Shown here in pieces: positions 9,950 to 21,331 of a stretch of DNA of 64,000 bases. The DNA lies in NCBI GenBank assembly GCA_963922205.1, contig CAWUHX010000008.1:1273282-1337281 (forward strand), written 5' to 3'. Source of the stretch: Romanomermis culicivorax. Taxonomy: Eukaryota > Nematoda > Enoplea > Mermithida > Mermithidae. Position 1 is the first letter of the stretch; each line of letters opens with the position of its first letter. A program made the position numbers and the translations under genes. Below the pieces are notes generated by a model that was not told the DNA's origin, did no database searches, and saw only the letters and a list, made by a program, of their open reading frames with translations.

Positions 9950-12900
9950 TCATGGGTGGATGCGGTCAGTTGGATGATATTGTTCACTGCCAATAACCAT
10001 AAAAATTTGAATACTTTTATCTACGAGTCATCGTCCAGTGACCATGTGGGTCGGTCAGTTAGCACAAAATTAAAACAATGATTGTGCACTGCGATCATTG
10101 ATCACTTGGATGATTTTGTTGATTGTTTTAAACTATTCAATTTTTGGCACTTTTGGCTAAAATTCAACGTAATAACCTAAGGTCATTCGAGTCAGACAGT
10201 TAACTAGAAAATTAAATCAGTAATTTAAATTCTGATCAATGGTTATCTGCCTGATGTTGTTGACCACTAATCACCATACAAATTTTGACGCTTCTGATAA
10301 CAGATCAACGTTTAGGGATCATTCAGGTCAGTCAGTTGATCAGAAAATTAAAACAATGATTGTGGATTGTGATCATTGGTCACTTAGATGATCTTGTTAA
10401 ACGTAAAACTTTCGATCATTTTGACTATAAGTAAACATGGTATACCTAGATCATTTGGGTCTTTGGTCTGTCTGTTGACCAAAAAGCTAAAATAGTGAAT
10501 CAGATCATTGATCACTTGATTGAATTGGTTTACTACTAATCACCATACAACTTTTGACCTTTTTGGCCACTAACCAGTGATTATTTGGATCAGTCAGTTG
10601 ATCAACAAGTTAGAATAGTGATTTTGAACATTTTTCACTTAGTTTATTATGTTGACTACTAATCGCATGAAAATTTTGACACTTTCGGCTCTAAGTCAAC
10701 GTCCAGTGACTACTAACAGTGATTGTTAATTGCGATCATTGGTCATCTGGCTGATTATGTTGACCAATAATTATCATATAAAGTTTGACACTTTCGCCTA
10801 CAAGTCAACCTAATTACCAGTGATCATTTGAGCTGAACAATTGAGCAGAAAGTTAAATCAGTGATAGTGAGTTGCAATTATTGGTCAAATGGCTTATTTT
10901 GTTGTTGACCAGTAATTAACATACAATTTTTGACTGCCAGCCAACGTGATAACCCTCTATCATAGATCAGTCAGTTGACAAAAGAGTTAAAACAGTGATT
11001 GTGATGTGATCTTTAGTCATTTGGCTGATTTTTCGATTACTATAGTCTGTTTTTTATAAAATGCTTCCAAATAGAAAAGTGACACAAATCAGTACTGTCG
11101 TCAAAATCGTTTACATAAAATTCTTTTTGTAAAATTTTTCACTCGAAAAATTGCTAAAGGTTAGGTCAGTGTGCTCACAAATTTCCAGTCCTACATGGTA
11201 TTTTGTTTGTCAGAAAACCGCAAAAATCTGAAATACTACTTGCTTTCCACTTTCATTATTTGGAAGCATTTTAAGAAAAACAGACTATAGGCAAAAGCTT
11301 GACAGTTTTGACTGCGAGTCAATGAGGCAACCTGTGATCATTTAAGTCAGTCATTTGATCAAAAAGATGAAACAGTGTTTGTAATTAGTCACCATTGGCG
11401 ACTCGACTGACTTTTTTGACAACAAATATTCATAGAAATTTTTATACTCTTGGCGTGTCATTGTAGTAACCAGTGATCATTTGGGTCAGTCAGCTGATCA
11501 AAAAGTTAAAACTGATTTTGAATTGTTATGGTTGGTCACTTGACTGATTTTCTTGAATATTAATCAGCATCCAAATTTCGAAACTTTTGGCTACAAGTCA
11601 TTGTAATAGCCAGTTATCATTTGAGTCAGGAAGTTGACCGGAGATTTAAATCAGTGATTGTAAAATGTGACCAATGGTAACTTGGTTGATTTTTTTGACC
11701 TCCAATAACCATACGAGTTTTGACACTTTTGACCGCCAGTGAACGTAATAATCAGTGATCTTTAGGTCAGTCAGTTCATCAAAAAAATAAATCAATGATT
11801 GTAAATTGCAATATACGCTCATGTGGCTGATTTTAATCACCATTAGCTACAAGTCAACGTAATGACCAGTAGTCATTTGAGTCGGAAGTTTGAATTAGTG
11901 ATTTTAACTTGTGACTAATGGTCCTCCGCATAATTTCTTGACCACTGATCACCACACAATTTTTGACTATAATCCAACATCCTAATCCATGATTATGGCT
12001 CAGTCAGTCGATCACAGAGTTAGATGAGTGATTGTGACGTGATCAATGATCTTTTGGTAGACTTTTTGACCAGCAATCACCATAAAACTTTGGCAGTTTC
12101 GACTTAACAGTCAGTGGGACAACCAGTGATCATTTAGATAACTCAGTTGATCAAACATTTCGAACAGTGATTGTGATGTGATCATTGGTCACTTAACTGA
12201 TTTGATTGACCACTAATATCCATGAAAAGTTTGACACGTCTGAATACAAGTTAACATGACGACCAGTGATCAATTTGGCAGTTAACTGACTAAAAAATTG
12301 AATTAGTAAATGCGATCATTGGTTATTTTGGGGATTTTGTTGACAATCAATCATTATACAGTATCTAGTTGTGATTATTCGTAGTATCCAGTTGTGATTA
12401 TTCGGCACAGCCAGATGACTTCGGCTACCATTTCCATTTGAATTTTAACATTTTTGGCTCAAAATTTGCAGTAGTGATTTTTGATTTTTTTTTGATTTTT
12501 GACGTTCAATTTTTGGATTTTTTCAGCCAGAAACATTTTTGACGTTCAATTTTTGGATTTTTTCAGCCAAAGACTAAGATAGTAATAAGTGGCGATCATT
12601 TATTCAGTCAGATGATCTCAAAGTATATTCTGATTTAAATTCTAAGATTTAAAAAATCTCAAGCAGTGGTTGTGATTATTAGTCTGCGGGTTGCTTTGTT
12701 AATCCAAAATCACAATGTAATTGTTGCAACTCTTGCTACTAGTAATATTAACCAGTAATGATCATGCGGTTCAGTCAGATGACCTCAAGGACCAGTCTGT
12801 TCTAAATTTTATCATTTCCGATCGAAAATTTATAATGGTGATTATGCCTGGGGTGATTTTGTTGACCACTGATCATTATGCAGTTCCTGAAACTTTTGGC

Positions 12901-13085
12901 TGAAAATCAAAGTAGTAACCTGTTATGATTATCCTCTGAGAGCATCCATATCCAGTTTCTGACCAAAAAGTTCTCACATTAATCGTGTGACCATAAGTCA
13001 TTTGGGTGATTTTAATGACTCGCGTTTAATTTCTGCAGAATTTCTGATGCTTTCCGGCTGAAGGTCACTATAATAACTAATGGTC
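9950..13085. repeat. Degenerate ~140-bp satellite array
   Basis: Roughly twenty diverged units in direct orientation. Each is built around CAGTGATCATTTGGGTCAG, GTTGATCAAAAAGTTAAAAC, GTGATTGTGAATTG, GATCATTGGTCACTTG and CATACAATTTTTGAC. Spacing between the AACAGTGATTGTG words is about 140 bp. A 250-bp MITE interrupts it at 11040-11290. Units are too divergent for a recently homogenised satellite. Confidence 0.8.
11040..11290. mobile_element. ~250-bp mariner-type MITE, copy 2 (inside the satellite)
   Basis: Near-perfect ends CTATAGTCTGTTTTTT and AAAAACAGACTATAG, with longer inverted homology ATGCTTCCAAAT / ATTTGGAAGCAT. It lies inside a satellite unit, so it arrived after the array formed. Confidence 0.85.
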
Positions 13086-13138
13086 ACTCCTATAAATTAC
13101 TTATCCCTTCATGTGAGAAAAGCTGTTTGATTTACTTT

Positions 13139-13906
13139 CTAAAAACTGACAGATGATGATATAGTAACTACGTTTTCCTGCACTTTTGTTGCCATACATA
13201 AGTAGCTTACATTTTCTACATATTGCATATGTTGATCTATGCTAGAGCAGATAGCTGAAAACCAACTGGAAACCAGTTCTTTTTCTGTGTAATCGTTATG
13301 ACACAATTTGCTATCTATACATGTAAGAATATTACATAAGCATATCAACACTTGAAAGTGCATTATTTTTCAGTGTTGCAGGTTATATTTTTTCGATTAT
13401 TTATTTATTACCCCAATAAAGTTAGTGGAATTGTTTTCCTATGATTCTCCCTAAGCATTAGCTCTATCAGGATCTGCCATCGTTACTTATACATTCACAG
13501 CGAGAATAGATCCTGACCTGACCCCTCTTTTCTAAATATTGTTTTACAACTTACTCGCAAACATACTGTAACATCTTTCTGAGCATTTCAATCATTTCTT
13601 CATTTTGGGACATTTCCACATTGTACGTTTCATTTTTAGATTTTTGCAACAAATTAAACGAACTGATTTTGTAAGGTAAACATTTTTCGCCACTTTCGCA
13701 TTGATCAACGTCCGAATCGTATACTTGACGGTAACATTTGGATCTGTCGATGAAATCTGTAGTAATTGAAAAAAGCATGATTGAATTGTATTTTCTTGCC
13801 AATGCTGAGATCGAGTGTAAAATGCTCCCATGGGACGACCATCTGTTTGGATGTTCTTACTATCACAATCTTCCCACATCCATCCAAAATTGGCCACTGG
13901 CGCGAC
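13139..13906 (-). CDS. DUF19-like secreted cysteine-rich protein, paralog 2 (5' end missing, possibly a pseudogene)
   Basis: Three exons can be placed: 13906-13861 (ends phase 1 at GATA|GTAAGA), 13756-13555 (TACTACAG acceptor, ends phase 2 at TGCGA|GTAAGT) and a last exon ending with TAG at 13139. The middle exon carries SKCYRQVYDSDVDQCESG and ends YVCE, matching the WYCE| junction and phase of the gene at 18656-19620; the last exon has LTCIDSKLC and WFSAIC, like the C-rich end of that gene. The last junction does not keep frame with any acceptor I can see (phase 2 into phase 1), so there is a missed microexon, an indel or decay. No signal-peptide exon is visible; a foldback element starts at about 14070, just upstream. 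Confidence 0.45.
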
Positions 13907-14069
13907 CTCACAATGTGACAAGAAAAACACTGATTTATCATTGCTGCATTTTGGTTTGGTCTCAACCCCTATACGATTGTGATTGTTTTGACTATGTCTA
14001 GAAAAATGGGGACGCATGCAGGCTGTTATTTATATTTACATAATATTTTTTATTAGGCTTTGCAAGATA

Positions 14070-16035
14070 TGGGCTCGTGCTGGGGGTACACAAAAGATAC
14101 CCCTGTACAAAACATATAAATGAAAGTTTGCCGCCTTAAATGTGCTGGGCCATACTGGGGGTGTAGAAAGTATAGCCGATGACTCCTCAAATTCGTATAA
14201 CGTGTGGGGCGATACAGGGGGTGTAGAAAGTATGGTCGACGATGTAATACGATCCAAATTTCATAAAGCATGTGGGGCAATACAGGGGTGTAGAAGGTAT
14301 GCCCGAAGCTTCAACCCATAGAATTCTACTTCCATGTAGAAAGTACACTGGAAGCTTTAACCCATAAAATTCTACTTCCACATAGAAAGTACGCCCGAAG
14401 CTTCAACCTGTAAAATTCCACCTCCACGCAGAAAGTACGCCCAACGCTTCAATGTGTAAAATATGACTTCCACATAGAAAGTACGTTTGAAGCTGCAACT
14501 GGTAAAAATCGACCTAAATATTCCTCGACTGACTCTGATGTTAAAGTTGATGACACAATGTCTCTATCGAAAAAGATTAAAAAACACCTGAGGGTCATAG
14601 AATCTAACAGTATGACGGTTCTACTCATTTTTTACAAAATTTTCACAAAAAATTTTGTTGGGGGCACATTTTTTAGATATTTGAGACACGTTTTTGATGA
14701 TTCCCTATGCTTAAGCATTGTTTTCAGGAAACGTTTTTCGCTGTTTTAGGGCATAATTTTCTATGAATTTTGTAGAATAAACATGTCCCGAAACGGTGAA
14801 AAACGTGTCCTGAAAACAATGCTTAAGCATAGAGAATCATTAAAAACGCTTCTCAAATATCTTAAAAATGTGTCCCGAACAAAATTTTTTGTGAACATTT
14901 TGTAAAAAACGAGTAGAACCGTCATACTGTTAGATTCTATGACCTTCAGGTGTTTTTTAAACTTTTTCGATAGAGACATTGGGTCATCAACTTCAACATC
15001 CGAGTCAAGTTGGCCGAGGCATACTTTTTACATTGAGGTCGATTTTTACCTGTTAAAGCTTCGAGTGTAATTTCTACGTGGAAGTAGAATTCTATGGGTT
15101 GAAGCTTTGAGCGTACTTTCTACATGGGTGTACTATTTTACATGTTGAAGCTTCGACTGTATGTTCTACACCCCCTGTATCCCCTTCCACACTTAACGAA
15201 AATCCGATCGTGTTAGATCGTCCGCCATACTTTCTACTAACCTGTATCGCTCTGCAGTTTTTCATGTACAGAGCCGTGCCTTGGGGGGTGCGAAGGGTAC
15301 AGCCGCACCGGGCCGCAAAGAATTAGGGGCCGCAAAAACTTAACTGACCTAAGTTTGTACTTTGTATACATATATTGTACACTATATGTATGCTAGACAA
15401 TGCGAACACGAATAAAAATAATAATGTGCACTTCTGTGTAACAGAAAATTTGATGTTTCATCATTCACTAGGGGCCGCAAGAACTTGAGCTGAATTAGCT
15501 TACATACGTGTCATACTGTACTGTACGTCTATGCTCGACAAGGCAGGAGTACGCCTTTGTGTTTCACTGTGTAAAGTCTGTATCGATAGTTTTACACATT
15601 TGTCTGTATGTATCTCAGCACGTATTTAACTGTTTCCTATAATGTTATCATACTCCCCAGCTTCACGTTGTATTGTATGTAGCCACAGTATCGTTCAGTA
15701 ATGTGTGAATTCAGTTGGACGTAATACACATAGAAAATTTCGTTGCCTCGCCTATGCTATTCTTTATGTATCCTGATTCGTGATGCAAGAAAAAAACTTT
15801 TTTCTGCAATATGAGATGTGCAACACCAATAGAATTTCCCATTTAAGACTTATTTCACGTGAAAATGACTGCATAGACGTTTAGGACTGTATAGATGTAT
15901 ATACCTACTAATTTTAAAAAATAGGGCCGCAAAAATCTACTTCGCACCGGGCCGCAAAAATCCTTGGCACGGCCCTGTTCATGTATATATTTTATATAGG
16001 GGTAACTTTTGTGTACCCCCTTTACCGGCTTGTAT
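14070..16035. mobile_element. Long foldback element, copy 2 (split by a hAT MITE)
   Basis: Arms mirror each other about a centre near 14765. The ends share GGGGGTACACAAAAG. Each arm has TACAGGGGGTGTAGAAAGTA units and a run of ~56-bp repeats with GAAGCTTCAACCCATA and CTACTTCCA. The right arm is interrupted by a 709-bp hAT MITE (15269-15977). Matching 63-codon frames face each other in the two arms (14558-14749 plus, 14979-14788 minus), a consequence of the palindrome. Confidence 0.8.
15269..15977. mobile_element. hAT MITE with exact 8-bp target duplication
   Basis: Ends are CAGAGCCGTGCCTTGG and, reversed, CAGGGCCGTGCCAAGG, followed inside by CACCGGGCCGCAAA on both sides. TTCATGTA is duplicated exactly at 15261-15268 and 15978-15985. 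Eight-base duplications and CAG...CTG ends are the hAT hallmark. No coding content. Confidence 0.92.
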
Positions 16036-17689
16036 AACTATTTTGCATCATAAGTAGAGATAGGTGATCATACAGGGACTACAGGATATTGCCAAAGACT
16101 GCCTATACTTAGCTGGTCATCCCCTCTATTTTGAGTTCCTAGTTCTACAAAGAAGCCCACAGAAAGTAGCTGGGGGACTCTTGTTTTTCAATTCCAAGCT
16201 TTTGTTAGGGCAAGTTTCAGAAAACAGGTTACATTGCTAGAACTGTACCGGGCTTTACCCATATGAAAGTCCCTACAGTAATCAGTCATACACAGGCAAC
16301 TAGCCTTTTGTTACATTGCTGAACATCTTTTAACCTAAGGAGAGACCAAAGCGTGGCGCATTTGCCATTTCTATCTTGGTCAAAAAATGGACTGAGTAAG
16401 AAGCAATTTATAATAATAATTTAAACAAACTATGAAAGCTTCCAACATTTGATTGCTGAATGATTTTTCTATTTATCTTCTGTGGGTTGGCAAGAAAGTA
16501 ATGCCGACTTTTGTCATTGTCCTTTGCTGAGGACGTTTAAATCATTTTTCAAATGCAGAGAGCTTACATTTTCAAAATTAAAAATCGTTGAAGACTATAC
16601 ACAGATTTTGTGAGATTAAACTAACTTTACCAAACTGACTATTTCTGCATAGAAAAATAGGGGGATTGCAGCGTCCGACGGCTAATTGTGATAACTAATG
16701 CTTGCAATAATTTCGAGTTCGATATAATAGCAACTTTGGATCCTTCCGAGGTTATTGCAACTGCTGATTGCCAGCTTGTGATTATTGTGCTGAAGATAGA
16801 GCTCGGACTTAAATTCCAATATTGCAACTGACCCCAGTGCCATAAGTGAATGTAGTTTCAGCACAACAGGGTATCTAATACAGATTTACCCCCCTTGGAT
16901 GTTTCAAAAAACTTTATGATATGGTATATTTTCCTGTAGTTATTTCGATTTCCTTTAATTTTCGGTCGTTTTGACTCACTATTAAAAACAAACATTTTTT
17001 GGCTCAGCCTGGTTCTGGGCCAGAAGAAAATCCTAGGCAGCCAGGCCAGACTGCATTGTATCAGGCTGTGCAGATCACTATGATAAAGTCTACAAAAATC
17101 AGCTTTGTTGGGCACTCTATTGATGGCAAGTTGCATCCAGAAATGGCCATGCAAATCAACGAATTAGACGACCAGTGGTGCAGACATTTGCATAGAAATG
17201 GAGGGCCACAGAAAGACCGAAAGTGATAGTGAAAATCATTCATTCACTATTATTGTTTTATAATATTTTCGTATTATATGCTGGTGTACAATAAATCTTT
17301 GCCCAGCACAAGCGTCGTTAATTTACATAAAAATATTAGTGGTGTATCCACTTTCTCTTTAACATTCCTCGGAGTTTATTGTTTTATATATTATTATTTA
17401 TTTAGATCCGAGCGATGGATTGGAGCAAAGGGCCAAAGGCCCAGGCGCCTGCTTGCTGACAGCAAGCTCTGGAAGACCCATCAGGGGATCCAGCGAGTAA
17501 GTTTATCCTCGAGGGGATTCCTAGGAGGGCTCTGTGTGAGGCCCCATATTTAAAGTAAGTTTCTTTGTTGTTGCCAGGTCTGGGGAACCAGACTGTTGCG
17601 CAATCTCCGAGGCTTAGCCAAGGAATTAGCTCAAACAGGTCAGTTCAGACCAGAAGCCTCTATCTTTTCTTAAACCCTTAAGGAAAGAC
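16036..17689. other. No gene recognised
   Basis: Includes a plus-strand frame at 16999-17226 (75 codons, starting MAQPGSGPEENPRQPGQ) with no known match, and at 17570-17700 a short dispersed repeat (AGGTCTGGGGAACCAG to CTGCACAACAG) that recurs, diverged, near 24770-24860. Confidence 0.5.
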
Positions 17690-18045
17690 CTGCACAACAG
17701 CTTGATCTTTGCCTTGATTACAAAGCATCCCACATTGCTAAACTACAAAAGAGTACTTTTGCTCCATGGTAATGCCCATCCACATACTGCCGACATTGAC
17801 CACAAGAAAATCCAGGAATAGAATATGTCACTGTACTCACCATACAGTCATCAGATTATTTCTTCAACTGATTATTGTAGAACACACTTATTGATATGGA
17901 ATTTGGAATCAATGACCAGGTCGAAACATTCATACAGAACTTTTTTGATACCGAACCTTGAGGCTTTTTTTATGTGGGCACTGCAAAGCTAACTGCCAAA
18001 TGGCAAAGTGTAATTGGTAGTTATAATTTTAAGGATTGAAGAATC
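17690..18045 (+). pseudogene. mariner transposase C-terminal relic
   Basis: Broken frames spell LLHGNAHPHTA (family: LLHDNARPHTA, catalytic Asp lost), SLYSPYSHQ (family: YSPDLAPSDY) and GINDQVETFIQNFF with AKWQSVIGS, the last two matching the mariner C-terminus. Stops lie between them. This is a different mariner lineage from the copy at 6008. Confidence 0.65.
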
Positions 18046-18655
18046 AGATTTTTGTCATTGCAGTTTCGCCATGGATGTGGAATGCTATGATTCCATGTGA
18101 AATCATTAAATCTTGCCTTCTCCATCAACTTTTTTACGTATTCCAGAAAAGTCAACCCATATTGGAAAAAATTACCTATTGAAGAGTATAATTTTGAACA
18201 AAAATCTCCCTCTGATTTCATCATTTTCATTGGGTGGTGGGTCAGAACTCGTAAAAATGAATTTTTTAGATTTTCATAAATTCGAAATTCAATTCAAAAA
18301 TTCTCAAAACTCAGTCAAAATTCATCAGAATGCTATTAAACTCAGTTTCTCGATGTTTCACAGCGTGTTCTTCCTCTTCCAGCAAAAATAGAGTTTTTTC
18401 CTCATAATCTTTAATATTTTTACATGAAATTTCCAAATCTTTGTAAAATCAAATCTTCAAACAGCACTGAACGATTTTAAAATCATCTTGATTTTATGCT
18501 CAATATATTTCTTTTAGTACATTTCATGGTATAAAAATCCCAAAAAATAAAAACTATGGTTGGGGAGCAGGTCTCAGCCAGCATTCAATCAGGGTTTTGC
18601 AATAGGTGAGGAACTGCAACACAACCACCCATGATCACGTATGGTTACTGCCTGT
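18046..18655. other. Intergenic, nothing recognised
   Basis: AT-rich sequence downstream of the gene ending at 18656. No repeats or exons I can support. Confidence 0.5.
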
Positions 18656-19620
18656 TTAGATTTGGCCGGGATAAGAATAAGCTGGGATAGGAATACCCGA
18701 TTCTTTGCAGATGAAGTTTGTCGCCATATAGAATTTGGGCACGTAATTTTTCCAACGTCCATCCGGGCATTGATCCACGCATCGCATGAGATCGGTCATG
18801 AATCTGCAATGCCAAAATGAAGAACTATAAAATTGATACGTGACAAAAACTACGGTTGTCTTCAAAATTTCCAACACAAAGCTTTTACTGTAGTATTTTT
18901 CATTCAGGGTCAGCTGAATGTGATCAAAAATTTTTCAGTCCTATCATGACATGTAGTATAACGGGAAATTGGGAGAAATAATTGCTTTCCAGTATTAGAA
19001 TTTAAAGAAACAAGCTGTTTTTCAGATTAAAAATAAGCATACTCGCAATACCAATCCAGCATAGTCACATTGAATAACCGACGGATATTTGTAGAATTTT
19101 CTTCACGAAAAACGTCATCTTGCACGTCGTACAAAAATTCTGAGACATGGGCAGGCAAGGACAAGTTGTAGAAGCAGTCGAAAAGTTGTTCATCGGCTTC
19201 GGTCGTGTTAATCCACCAATACCTTAAAAATATTATCGATAATGATTTTTCTACACGTTTTTATAGAGAACGGTTCACAGAGGCTCTAAAATCAATAGTA
19301 GGGCTTTTTTGAAAAGTTTTTAAACTTTGTATCTTAACCACACTCAACTAAGGATAAATCTATACTTACATTGAAGGCGTCTTCGGATCTTTTTCAGGTG
19401 GTAATTGGTCATAAGGAACATCGGCACAATTCTAGGAAAGAGCCAAGCAAAGCAGTGTTCAGAAAATTTCATAGAAAACAGTCCAGGGGTTCATATAATG
19501 TTATAACTGTGGCATCCAGTAGTATCTTTTAATGCTGAGCAAATTGTAGAGATCATTGTTTATACTTACTTGGCCGAAAATCAGAAAAAGTAGGACAAAT
19601 TTGAGAAAAAGAGATAACAT
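18656..19620 (-). CDS. Secreted DUF19 (T20D4.11-like) family protein, 146 aa, four exons
   Basis: Exons 19620-19570, 19431-19370, 19222-19043 and 18803-18656 join in frame (phases 0, 2, 2) with good GTAAGT/GTATGC donors and TTTCCTAG, TTTTTAAG and ATTGCAG acceptors, to a TAA at 18656. The first exon is a signal peptide (MLSLFLKFVLLFLIFGQ). The mature part starts NCADVP and has six cysteines: NC, LFDC, DWYC, MRC, DQC and FIC. It carries several Asn-X-Thr/Ser sites (NTT, NLS, NST, NVT). The spacing of the C-terminal cysteines (MRC-VDQ-CPD ... FIC) resembles the nematode DUF19 domain, which has no defined biochemical role. A paralog lies at 13139-13906. A Harbinger element sits about 180 bp upstream of the start, so the promoter may have been altered. 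Confidence 0.75.
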
Positions 19621-19801
19621 TTCAGGTCCGTATTGGTATATGTTATTGCTTGAAATCACATATGAAGGAGAAAAATAACTTTCATTGTTATCGGAAGAAT
19701 TTTGCATGCTAAGACACATTATCTGATAAGTTCTTGATGAGAACGACAGGTCAGAAAATAAACACACTTCCAGAAAATGACATATATGGTTTGTAGATTT
19801 A

Positions 19802-20802
19802 GGGTCATATTTTGGAAAGCAGGACAACTGGGGGATAGACTAACTCAGGGATAAACTCGGGTTATCCCTGGGGGAAGTCTGGGGAAGGGAAAAGATTTGT
19901 CCCACAGTCATATTCTCGAATGTGTGACAGGACAAACTCGGGGAAAAATGCAGGACAGAAAATCAAAGTTTATCCCACTGTTTTAACCGTCAGTGTTGAG
20001 GCAGGAACAAGTGTGGGTTTTTGGTTTGATCAACTTTTTGAATGTTGTGGAAAATGATGAAGTGGAAATTGATAGTTTGCTGCAGATTAATCACCAGTTT
20101 GTGAATTGAACAAATCCTTTTGAAGCTTGTTTTACTCCAAAGAAATGTGGACACATTATCGTAGTTTGCACAGTGTTGCATAATTTCCATGCGATGCTAG
20201 ATGCCGAAGAAGATGAAAACATGGCCCCTGAATCAGAATTTATGGAAAATAATAATGAAACAGTACTATGATTAAAAATTAAAATGTCACTTTTTAAAGC
20301 AATTTCCACTTTGCTTCCGAATTTTGAATCAGTTAACTGAATTCGGATTTTTTTCGATTACTTCAGTAATACTATTCCAAACCTTCTTTTTTGCATCATT
20401 CGAAACAGAATCAGTTTGTTTGTTTTCCAGAATATCAATTTTTTAGCAACACATTCAATCACTGAGTAAGTTCCTTCCATTGAAAAAGTAGTTTCTCTTT
20501 TTGCAAACATGTTGAAAACGCGCAACTCAATAATACAAAATAGAGAAAATACGCTTAATTTATATTTTCGATGTTGAAGTTTTTTCTCCGGTTGCTAAAA
20601 ATAGATATTTCCCGAGTTTATCTCTGGGTTTACTTTCCCACTCTTGTACCTTGTTCACAAGTGTGGATCAACAGTGGGAAAAATGGAGGATGAAGTAAGG
20701 GCGGGAAAAGGCTGGGAAAAGCTCGAGATTCTTGTCCCGAGTTTGTCCCGCTGTAGTCCCTGCCCCGATTTTATCCCCGTCCCACGTTCAAGAATACGGC
20801 CC
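19802..20802. mobile_element. PIF/Harbinger element, ~1 kb, decayed
   Basis: Ends GGGTCATATTTTGGAA and, reversed, GGGCCGTATTCTTGAACG are imperfect inverted repeats, each bordered by TTA (19799-19801 and 20803-20805). Subterminal words such as ACTCGGGATAAACTC and TTATCCC crowd both ends. A transposase C-terminal fragment lies inside on the plus strand. Confidence 0.85.
20100..20275 (+). pseudogene. Harbinger transposase C-terminal fragment
   Basis: The plus strand reads CGHIIVVCTVLHNFHAM followed by an acidic run (LDAEEDEN) and a stop. The pattern CxxLHNF at the end of the DDE domain is characteristic of PIF/Harbinger nucleases. Everything upstream of this is missing or out of frame. Confidence 0.65.
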
Positions 20803-20805
20803 TTA

Positions 20806-21331
20806 GGTGATGATCACTGTACTCCCTCTTTCACTTATGATTGAAGAGTTCTTTCCAGCTGTCCTGTTTGTGCACCTCACAGAGGAAAAAATATTACAGT
20901 GATGAGCATAGTAATTTTTCCATACTGAACTCATTTCCATATGAAACCTGCATACACCGAAGCTAATAAATGGTTTTCTCCATCAGATGAATGTTAAATA
21001 AAACCTATCATCAGTGCATAACATTCTCAATCTAATGGCAAAAACTCTATAAGATACAATAATTATAACAAACCAAAGGTTTTCAGTTTTTCTATAATCT
21101 AGAGCTTCTGTACAACTGAGATATATGGGCAAGACATATTTGATTCTAGTTCAATATTTATTTATAAAAAACTGCAAATGAAAATAATATGTCAGTAAAC
21201 ATCTATCTTGAAAAATACAAAACAGAGCAATCAATGGAAAATATTCTGTATTCAAGTTGGTGAAATCAATAATCTGAATCATAATCTGCTCCATGAAAAT
21301 GTTCAAGCTGAATCAGTGGCACTTTACCAAA
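20806..21331. other. Intergenic, nothing recognised
   Basis: Sequence between the Harbinger element and the end of the next minus-strand gene. No feature supported. Confidence 0.5.
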
